A DNA stretch of 32,055 bases from Bacteroidota bacterium (GTDB lineage Bacteria; Bacteroidota; Bacteroidia; Chitinophagales; Chitinophagaceae): positions 1-32,055 of the forward strand of contig JAFAFV010000153.1 of assembly GCA_023423285.1 (NCBI GenBank), given 5' to 3'. A program made the translations under genes and the position numbers. Under the pieces are notes generated by a model, which saw only the letters and a list, made by a program, of their open reading frames with translations, had not been told where the DNA came from and searched no databases. This document shows positions 25,790 to 32,055 of the stretch, piece after piece. The first letter of the stretch is position 1. Every line of letters starts with the position of its first letter.

Positions 25790-26377
25790 TTATGTAGTCG
25801 CCCATACCTTGTCGCCTTTTGTATAAGGAATGCATGGCTCGTATTTTCCCGGCACTGCTGCATAGCGCAACACCTTTGTGGCGCCTTGTTCTGAGGTGAA
25901 GAAGGCAAGCAGTGTGAGTTCGCGCATCATGCGGAAATAATGCCGCGGCTCTTCTTCTTTTTTATTTTGCTGATGCAATTTTTGTTCTTTATCAAGCTGT
26001 GTCAAAAGTTCTGTTCGCTGCGCGGGATCAAGCTTCATAAAATCAGCGCCATACTGGTGACTGCTTAGTTTATCAATCGCTTTCATTCCATCCCTAAAAA
26101 TCTTTTGGTCTTCTTTACCATACGAGTCTCTAACCAGGATGTTGATCGTCTCACCCACTTTGGCATCTTTTGCACCCGGCGTATCCGTTCGAGGAATAAT
26201 GGTTTCTGCCACCTCATCTAAAAATGCAATTTCTGTGGATGTAAAAAAATCCTGCTCAATCGCTGCATGCTTATTGTTACTTTTGGGCTTGCACCCTGTT
26301 TGTAAAAAAAGATCAGCGCCTAAAACGGTTCCGCCTAACATCAGCGCTACTCTTTGAACTGCTTCTCTCCTGTCCAT
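25790..26377 (-). CDS. Gluconate 2-dehydrogenase subunit 3 family protein
   Basis: A 195-aa small subunit of a membrane-associated GMC-type dehydrogenase. The N-terminus MDRREAVQRVAL followed by a hydrophobic stretch and LQTGC looks like a twin-arginine signal with a lipobox (Cys29), suggesting export of a folded complex and lipid anchoring. The family core is FLDEVAETIIPRTDTPGAKDAKV, and a late MRELTLLAFFTSEQG motif is also typical. It is encoded 25 bases downstream of the GMC oxidoreductase gene, its presumed catalytic partner. A cytochrome c subunit, present in classical gluconate dehydrogenase, is not encoded here. Confidence 0.92.
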   Translation of the reverse strand: MDRREAVQRVALMLGGTVLGADLFLQTGCKPKSNNKHAAIEQDFFTSTEIAFLDEVAETIIPRTDTPGAKDAKVGETINILVRDSYGKEDQKIFRDGMKAIDKLSSHQYGADFMKLDPAQRTELLTQLDKEQKLHQQNKKEEEPRHYFRMMRELTLLAFFTSEQGATKVLRYAAVPGKYEPCIPYTKGDKVWATT

Positions 26378-26402
26378 ATTTATTGATGAATTTGATCAAC
26401 CG

Positions 26403-28085
26403 TTATAAATTATTTCTCTTCAGTTCATTCACTGCAAAATCAACCGCGCGTGCTGTTAGCGCCATATAGGTTAGGGATGGATTTACAGAAGCACCGCTGG
26501 TCATACAGGCGCCGTCGGTTACAAATACGTTTTTACAATCCCACACCTGGTTGTTGCCGTTTAATACAGAAGTTTTAGGATCGCGGCCCATACGCGCCGT
26601 ACCCATTTCGTGTATACCCTGACCAAAGCCATAGCCACTGTCAAATGTTTTTACATTCTTCATTCCCGCGGCTCCCAGCATTTCGGCGCCATCATTCATC
26701 ATGTCTTCACGCATTTTTTTCTCGTTGTCTTTAATCTCTGCATCAATGTTTAAAACCGGCAGGCCCCATTTGTCTTTTTTATTTTTATCCAGCGTTATCT
26801 TGTTGTCATGATAAGGTAATATTTCGCCAAAGGCGCCAATACCCACGGTCCATGGGCCGGGTTCGCTAAGCGCCTCTTTTAACGCCACTCCAATGCTAAG
26901 TTCGGCTACTTCGCGCTGCCACCCCTGCCTGCTTGCTCCACCCTGGTAACCAAACCCCCGCAAGTAGCCGCGTTTGTCACCCAGCACATTTCTGAAACGC
27001 GGAATATACAGCCCGCCTAAAGGTCTGCGGCCAGAATAATATTTATCGTCATAACCTTCTGCCTCTCCATTAGCACCGCAGCGAAAATGATGATCCATCA
27101 GATTGTGCCCCAGCTCGCCACTGCTGCTGCCCAGGCCCCCGGGCCATAATTCGGTGGCTGAATTGAGCAAGATCCACGTGGAGTTGAGCGTTGACGCGCA
27201 TAAGAAAACCACCTTAGCTAAATACTGATATGTTTGATTGGTTTCAGCATCCAGTACTTCTACACCTTTAGCCTTTTGAGAGTCTTTATCATAAATGATT
27301 TTTGTAACGATGGAGTAAGGCCTCAGCGTAAGATTACCAGTGGCCACAGCGGCAGGCAACGTGGCAGACTGCGTGCTGAAATAAGCACCGTACGGGCACC
27401 CCAGCCCGCATTTGTTACGGTACTGGCATGCTGTGCGGCCATTGATGGCTTGGGTAAGGTTGGCTGTGCGCCCTGATGTAACAAGTCTTTTGCCACCATA
27501 TTTTTTGTTGACTCTTTCGGCAACATCTTTTTCAACACAGTTCATGGGCATGGCGGGCTGCATATCAGAATCGGGAAAGGCCGGCCAGTTCTCACTTTTA
27601 CCCTGTATGCCGGCAAATTTTTCCACGTAGCTGTACCAAGGTTTTATATCAGCATACCTTATCGGCCAGTCTACCGCTATACCTTCTTTAGCATTGGCTT
27701 CAAAATCTATATCACTGTGGCGGTAACAGTGCCGACCCCATAACAAAGAGCGACCTCCTACCGCGTAGGCCCGGTACCAATCAAAGCGCTTTGTTTCAAT
27801 ATAAGGGCAGTCTTTTTCATTGGCCCACCATTCTATATTCAGTTCATTCAGAGGATAGTCGCGCCGCAGCACCGGATAGTCTTCTATAAGTTGCTGGGTA
27901 CGCATACCACGGTGTGGCACTTGCCAGGGATTTAAATTGGCCGACCGGTAATCTACAATGTGCTTTACATCCATCCCTCTTTCAAGCAATATTGTATTAA
28001 GTCCTTTTTCGGTTAGCTCTTTTGCAGCCCAGCCGCCGGAAATGCCGCTGCCCACTACAATTGCATCATAAATATTTTCTGCCAT
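26403..28085 (-). CDS. GMC-family FAD-dependent oxidoreductase
   Basis: A 560-aa flavoprotein oxidising an alcohol, probably a sugar or polyol; the exact substrate cannot be read. The FAD-binding turn is GSGISGGWAAKEL close to the N-terminus. The GRSLLWGRHCYR and CQYRNKCGLGCPYGAYFST segments are typical of the gluconate-dehydrogenase-like branch. The C-terminus holds HEMGTARMG with the catalytic His and GASVNPSLT with the paired Asn. The ATG at 28085 gives the conserved start; an upstream in-frame codon at 28136 would add 17 low-complexity residues. It has no signal of its own and may be exported with the Tat-signal-bearing subunit 3 (hitchhiking, inferred). Confidence 0.93.
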   Translation of the reverse strand: MAENIYDAIVVGSGISGGWAAKELTEKGLNTILLERGMDVKHIVDYRSANLNPWQVPHRGMRTQQLIEDYPVLRRDYPLNELNIEWWANEKDCPYIETKRFDWYRAYAVGGRSLLWGRHCYRHSDIDFEANAKEGIAVDWPIRYADIKPWYSYVEKFAGIQGKSENWPAFPDSDMQPAMPMNCVEKDVAERVNKKYGGKRLVTSGRTANLTQAINGRTACQYRNKCGLGCPYGAYFSTQSATLPAAVATGNLTLRPYSIVTKIIYDKDSQKAKGVEVLDAETNQTYQYLAKVVFLCASTLNSTWILLNSATELWPGGLGSSSGELGHNLMDHHFRCGANGEAEGYDDKYYSGRRPLGGLYIPRFRNVLGDKRGYLRGFGYQGGASRQGWQREVAELSIGVALKEALSEPGPWTVGIGAFGEILPYHDNKITLDKNKKDKWGLPVLNIDAEIKDNEKKMREDMMNDGAEMLGAAGMKNVKTFDSGYGFGQGIHEMGTARMGRDPKTSVLNGNNQVWDCKNVFVTDGACMTSGASVNPSLTYMALTARAVDFAVNELKRNNL

Positions 28086-28257
28086 TTTTTGTTTGTTCGT
28101 TTGTTTTGATGGTAGCCCTCTAAATTCAGAAAGCAAAAACCGCTTCTAAAGATATTCAAATATTTTCTACAAAAAAGAAACAAAAGTTTTGCTTCGGAAA
28201 ATTTTAACGCTGTGTATACCAATGATGAATTCCCTATTTTTGAAACAATTTTTTTTG

Positions 28258-29028
28258 ATGGGCATATTAAGGATCCTTTTCAGCATATACGCGATGATCA
28301 TTTTTGTGGTGTTAATGCTAATCGTTTTTGTTCTGTCATTAGCATCTGTATTTATGGGCCGCATCAGTGGTAGCAATTATGTGTATAAACTTTGCGGCTA
28401 CTGGTCAGATATTTGGTTTTTTTTCACGTTTATAAAAGTTAAAAAAATCAATGGCAACCTGTTTGAAGCTGATCAGAAATACATTGTTGTCGCCAACCAT
28501 ATTTCTTATCTTGATATTCCCGTGCTGGTGAATGTGTTCAGGCAACCCCTACGGCCATTGGGCAAGGAATCAATGGCAAGGATCCCGATATTTGGTTTTC
28601 TTTACCGTAAGGCCGTGATAACAGTTGACCGTAGCAGCAGCGAAAACAGAATCAGGAGCATCAGCATTTTAAAGTCTCTTATACAGCGCGGCATTTCCGT
28701 GCTTGTTTTCCCCGAAGGCACCTTCAATACTACCGGCAGACCTTTAAAAGAATTTTACAACGGTGCCTTTCGCGTGGCCATTGAAACCCAGACACCGGTA
28801 AAACCTGTATTATTTTTAGATACTTTTGACAGAATGCATTACAGCACTATTTTCTCTCTCACGCCTGGCTTGTGCAGGGTTGTGTTTTTACCAGATATTG
28901 CGACCAAAGGATTGACCCTGGATGACATGGAACTGTTGAAACAGCGTGTTTTTAATTTGATGGAAGAAAATCTTATTACACACAAAGCACCGTGGATCAA
29001 AAGAGAAGAAAAGCCTGTACCATCCTAA
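28258..29028 (+). CDS. 1-acyl-sn-glycerol-3-phosphate acyltransferase-like (PlsC family)
   Basis: A membrane-bound acyltransferase of about 256 aa that probably acylates lysophosphatidate to phosphatidate. An N-terminal hydrophobic helix precedes the acyltransferase block: motif I NHISYLD (NHx4D catalytic pair), motif II around KAVITVDRSS, and motif III FPEGTFN. PlsX in the same window supplies the preceding step of phospholipid synthesis. The start is uncertain. In-frame ATG codons lie at 28222, 28225 and 28258, and a TTG at 28189. I prefer 28258 because family members usually begin just before the first hydrophobic helix, and because a TATTTTTG box (28236-28243) would otherwise lie inside the gene. 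Confidence 0.88.
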   Translation: MGILRILFSIYAMIIFVVLMLIVFVLSLASVFMGRISGSNYVYKLCGYWSDIWFFFTFIKVKKINGNLFEADQKYIVVANHISYLDIPVLVNVFRQPLRPLGKESMARIPIFGFLYRKAVITVDRSSSENRIRSISILKSLIQRGISVLVFPEGTFNTTGRPLKEFYNGAFRVAIETQTPVKPVLFLDTFDRMHYSTIFSLTPGLCRVVFLPDIATKGLTLDDMELLKQRVFNLMEENLITHKAPWIKREEKPVPS

Positions 29029-29037
29029 GCACAGTAA

Positions 29038-29166
29038 CCTGTTTTAAAATACATCAACATCTCGCCAAACAACAACATATTATTTCAAACAGATGCAAAA
29101 GCATTCGCGGAGGTTATCATTCCGCTGGCGCTTCCTATCAATTATACCTGGGCAGTACCCGAAGAA
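29038..29166 (+). other. N-terminal priA coding stretch without a usable start codon
   Basis: The priA frame is open from 29038 (stop TAA at 29035-29037) and encodes a PriA-like N-terminus (AFAEVIIPLALP, then YTWAVPEEL), yet it contains no ATG, GTG or TTG before 29167. An ATG at 29093-29095 is in a different frame. Adding one A to the AAAA run at 29097-29100 would join it to the priA frame as MQKAFAEVIIP. This points to a one-base deletion, a sequencing error or a non-standard start. Confidence 0.7.
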
Positions 29167-31554
29167 TTGATTGAAACCGCATTGCCCGGCTGCCGCGTGG
29201 AAGTGAACCTGGGCAAAAACAAAAAATACGCAGGTATTATCAAACGGCTTCATAATGAAGCGCCGGAATTGTTTGAAGCGAAAGACATCATTAATGTACT
29301 TGATGTTGAGCCCGTAGTGCACGCGGAGCAACTACAGTTGTGGGAATGGATGGCCGCTTATTACATGTGTACCGAAGGTGAAGTGATGGCCGCTGCACTG
29401 CCGGCTCATTTTAAACTAAGCAGCGAAACCATCTTGGTTTTTAATGAAGAAGCCGGTGAAGAATTTACCGACATGAGCGATGATGAAGTGCTTGTGATTG
29501 ACGCCCTAATTCTAAAAAAGGAATTAAAGATTTCGGAAGTACAGGACATACTGGATGCCACACATGTGTACCCCGTCATCAACCGCTTGATACAAAAACG
29601 AATTTGCTATGTATGGGAAGCGCTGAAAGAAACCTACGCTCCCAAAAAAGAATCTTACGTGCTGCTAACGCCAGCATATAATAATGAAGCGATTTTGGAA
29701 CAATTGCTTAATGAAGACAAGCGCCTGCAGCGCGCTGAAAAGCAAATGGAGCTGCTGCTTGCTTACCTTCATTTTTTAAAAACAGAAGGCGAGATCACTA
29801 AATCAGCCCTTTTAAAAAAATCACGCGCATCTGATGCGCAGCTAAAAGGATTGGTGGAAAAAGGAATATTACAGATTGAGAAAAGAACGATTGACAGGCT
29901 GAAGCCGCAACCTAAAAACATCAACATTAATTTTGAACTCTCACCCGCGCAGCAGTCGGCTTTTGAAAACATTCAACAAAATCTGCAAAGCAAAAATGTT
30001 TGCCTGTTACATGGTGTTACTTCAAGCGGGAAAACTGAAATATATATCCGGCTGATTGAGCAATATCTGAAAGCCGGGCGTCAGGTGCTGTATATGTTGC
30101 CTGAAATAGCATTGACCTCGCAAACCATCAGGCGGCTGCAGCGGCACTTTGGCGGCCACATAGGTGTGTATCATTCCAAATTTTCGCAAAATGAAAGAGT
30201 GGAGATATGGAATAAAGTGCGCCGACAGGAACTGAATATTGTACTGGGCGCACGTTCGGCTCTATTTCTGCCTTACGACAATTTAGGTTTGATTATTTGC
30301 GATGAAGAACATGATACATCTTACAAGCAAATGGAACCGGCGCCACGCTACAACGCGCGTGACAGCGCCATTTATATGGCCGGTCTTTTTACAGGCTGCA
30401 ATGTGGTGCTTGGCAGCGCCACACCATCACTTGAATCTTATCACAATGCTATTAAAAACAAATACAGCCTTGTGGAACTCAACGAGCGCTACGGAGATGT
30501 GGAGTTGCCGCCAATTGAAATGATCGACACGCGGCGGTTTAAACGCAAAGACATTCATGGAGACATCATTACCCCGCCATTGCACCAGGCCATTCAGCAC
30601 ACGGTTGAGAAAAAACGGCAAGTGATCCTGTTTCAAAACCGAAGAGGCTACACGCCTTACCAGCGCTGCAATACCTGTGGCTGGATACCTAAGTGTAAAT
30701 ATTGCGATGTATCGCTCACGTTTCATAAATTTCACAACAAACTTATTTGCCATTACTGTGGTACCACATACCCTCCAATGAATACCTGCGCCGTTTGCGG
30801 CAATCATGATTTTATACAAAAGCAGTTTGGCACCGAGCGGATTGAAGAGCTTTTGCAGGAAACCTTTCAGGGCACCACGGTTGGCCGAATGGATATTGAT
30901 ACCGTACGCGGCAAACATGCGCACGACCAGCTTATACAATCTTTTGAGCAGGGCAAGATGGATATACTTGTAGGCACGCAAATGGTGGTGAAAGGGCTTG
31001 ACTTTGAAAATGTAGATTTAGTAGGCATTTTAGATGCTGATGGCATTTTATCTTTTGCTGATTTTAGAGTGAATGAACGCGCCTTTCAACTGATAGAACA
31101 GGTGAGCGGCCGTGCAGGGCGCAAAACCGGCAATGCAAAAGTTTTGGTACAAACTGAGCAACCGCTGCACCCGGTGCTGTTGCAGGTGCAGCAACATGAT
31201 TACAAAAAAATGTTTGCTGAAGAAATTATTAGCCGCCAGCTATTTGCTTACCCGCCATTTACCCGCCTTATAAGGCTAACCTTAAGGCATAAAATAAAAG
31301 ATGTGGTGCATGATGCCGCATTAATTTTTGCAGACAGTCTGCGCAACCGCTATCAAAATTATATTACCGGTCCGTCTGAACCAGCTGTGGGCCGCGTTCG
31401 CAATCAATACCTGATGGAAATATTATTAAAGCTGCCGCTGTCTCAAAAATTGATCACAAAATGTAAACAGGATATTTCACAACAGATTGCCATTCTTCAT
31501 CAGGAAAAAAGATACCGCGCGGTGGTGATAGTGCCGGATGTTGATGCATTGTAA
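29167..31554 (+). CDS. priA: Primosomal protein N' (replication restart helicase PriA)
   Basis: A superfamily 2 DNA helicase that recognises stalled forks and reloads the replisome. It shows the end of the DNA-binding 3'BD domain (VEVNLGKNKKYAGII), Walker A GVTSSGKTEIY, a DEEHD Walker B, motif III VLGSATPSLES, a zinc-binding insert with eight cysteines (CNTCG, CKYC, CHYC and CAVCG), VGTQMVVKGLDF and the Arg-finger motif VSGRAGR, then the C-terminal domain. The listed start is the first canonical codon (TTG at 29167), which gives 795 aa, but homology continues about 24 codons upstream (29095-29166). The true start is therefore probably near 29093. Confidence 0.94.
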   Translation: MIETALPGCRVEVNLGKNKKYAGIIKRLHNEAPELFEAKDIINVLDVEPVVHAEQLQLWEWMAAYYMCTEGEVMAAALPAHFKLSSETILVFNEEAGEEFTDMSDDEVLVIDALILKKELKISEVQDILDATHVYPVINRLIQKRICYVWEALKETYAPKKESYVLLTPAYNNEAILEQLLNEDKRLQRAEKQMELLLAYLHFLKTEGEITKSALLKKSRASDAQLKGLVEKGILQIEKRTIDRLKPQPKNININFELSPAQQSAFENIQQNLQSKNVCLLHGVTSSGKTEIYIRLIEQYLKAGRQVLYMLPEIALTSQTIRRLQRHFGGHIGVYHSKFSQNERVEIWNKVRRQELNIVLGARSALFLPYDNLGLIICDEEHDTSYKQMEPAPRYNARDSAIYMAGLFTGCNVVLGSATPSLESYHNAIKNKYSLVELNERYGDVELPPIEMIDTRRFKRKDIHGDIITPPLHQAIQHTVEKKRQVILFQNRRGYTPYQRCNTCGWIPKCKYCDVSLTFHKFHNKLICHYCGTTYPPMNTCAVCGNHDFIQKQFGTERIEELLQETFQGTTVGRMDIDTVRGKHAHDQLIQSFEQGKMDILVGTQMVVKGLDFENVDLVGILDADGILSFADFRVNERAFQLIEQVSGRAGRKTGNAKVLVQTEQPLHPVLLQVQQHDYKKMFAEEIISRQLFAYPPFTRLIRLTLRHKIKDVVHDAALIFADSLRNRYQNYITGPSEPAVGRVRNQYLMEILLKLPLSQKLITKCKQDISQQIAILHQEKRYRAVVIVPDVDAL

Positions 31555-31614
31555 ATAATAAGTTACCTGGCCTCCTGGCTCGACTATGCTTTGCTTCGCC
31601 CGACCTGGAAATTC

Positions 31615-32055
31615 TCAATATTTTCCCGACAATTCCATGATTTGCTCATAGGTATAAATATATACCCCTTTTTCATTTTTCTTACTTGCGGCTATCATTG
31701 CTTTTGCCACATCACCACCTTCAATTGCACTGTATTGTTTTGCTTTACCATATAATATACCGGAAAGTGGTTTCATTATTACCTGTGCGATCTTTTCCAT
31801 GGGTCGGCTTTCTTTTCTTTCACCCAGCAACATACCCGGCCGCATAATATGCACTTCTGGCATTCCGGTGGCAATCACATCCTGCTCAGTTTGCCCTTTC
31901 ATTTTGGTATAAAACAAAGGGCTTTCTGCATTGGCGCCCATCGAAGAAACAAATACAAATTTTTCGCAACCGCGCTCAAGCGCCAGCCTGCAGGCATTTA
32001 CAGGAATATCATGATCAATCTTCCAGTACAGCTTTTTATCGCCACGCACCTTTTT
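31615..32055 (-). CDS. NAD(P)-binding (SDR/TIP30-like) protein, N-terminus beyond window edge
   Basis: The C-terminal 147 codons of an extended/atypical SDR; the Rossmann nucleotide-binding N-terminus lies past the right edge. Visible are a strand VFVSSMGAN, the YxxxK-type FYTKMKGQTEQDV (Tyr and Lys retained) and IMRPGMLLGERKESRP, as in NmrA/TIP30-like oxidoreductases that sense or use NAD(P)H. The frame continues without a stop to 32055 (residues KK before the GTG at 32049), so that GTG is not the start. It converges on priA. Substrate unknown. Confidence 0.85.
   Translation of the reverse strand, partial: KKVRGDKKLYWKIDHDIPVNACRLALERGCEKFVFVSSMGANAESPLFYTKMKGQTEQDVIATGMPEVHIMRPGMLLGERKESRPMEKIAQVIMKPLSGILYGKAKQYSAIEGGDVAKAMIAASKKNEKGVYIYTYEQIMELSGKY

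Noticed and set aside
28236..28243. TATTTTTG box as the acyltransferase promoter
   Set aside because: A perfect -7 match but no TTG at the required distance upstream. Such boxes occur often in AT-rich DNA, so it was used only as weak support for the start choice.
31558..31614. Possible bidirectional terminator between priA and the converging right-edge gene
   Set aside because: The region is relatively GC-rich but no stem longer than 4-5 bp followed by a T run could be built on either strand.

Overview
This window is ordinary chromosomal DNA of a member of the Bacteroidota, most likely Chitinophagaceae. The assignment is inferred from protein families (DUF2851, DUF2520, DUF6600, DUF6970, LVIVD lipoproteins, an OMP_b-brl_3-type receptor, a large TlpA-family thioredoxin protein), from promoter-like TAnnTTTG boxes, and from the scarcity of Shine-Dalgarno sites. 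I see no prophage, insertion sequence, CRISPR array, tRNA or rRNA.

Layout. (i) 1-1625, minus: a tightly overlapping operon of an unknown 84-aa protein, a multi-spanning membrane protein and a NarL/LytS-type sensor histidine kinase cut by the left edge. (ii) 1626-1930: a gene-free stretch holding an 18-bp inverted repeat, a plus-strand promoter-like pair, three small hairpins and an intrinsic-terminator-like stem, together a candidate small RNA of about 120 nt. (iii) 1931-7230: an alpha/beta hydrolase diverging from a plus-strand run of a DUF2520 Rossmann protein, a KdsC-like phosphatase, a UbiA prenyltransferase, Maf and DUF2851. (iv) 7447-10200: four consecutive exported proteins (two LVIVD lipoproteins, an outer-membrane barrel, a DUF6970 lipoprotein). 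(v) 10206-15546: SIMPL and TlpA proteins on minus, diverging from a TonB-receptor-like outer membrane protein. (vi) 15683-17542, minus: the classic DUF177-rpmF-plsX unit, with a terminator-like hairpin between rpmF and plsX. (vii) 17657-19761: a CAP-domain lipoprotein converging on a DUF6600 protein with a very repetitive arginine/glutamine/serine-rich tail. (viii) 19979-25782, plus: DnaJ-domain protein, rhomboid protease, M1 metallopeptidase, an unusual SDR and an ABC-F ATPase. (ix) 25790-28085, minus: gluconate-dehydrogenase-subunit-3-like protein and GMC oxidoreductase. (x) 28258-32055: a lysophosphatidate-type acyltransferase, PriA, and a converging NAD(P)-binding protein cut by the right edge.

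Functionally, much of the window serves the envelope: lipid synthesis (plsX, acyltransferase, UbiA), LPS sugar synthesis (KdsC-like), and many lipoproteins and outer-membrane proteins. The most unusual observations are the candidate sRNA with its neighbouring palindrome beside the histidine kinase operon; the missing start codon of priA, where one extra A would create a perfect ATG start; the attenuator-like hairpin between rpmF and plsX; and an SDR whose catalytic Tyr and Lys are replaced by Ser and Arg. I did not find a clearly new multi-gene system. The sRNA/palindrome/kinase locus is the best candidate for something undescribed.
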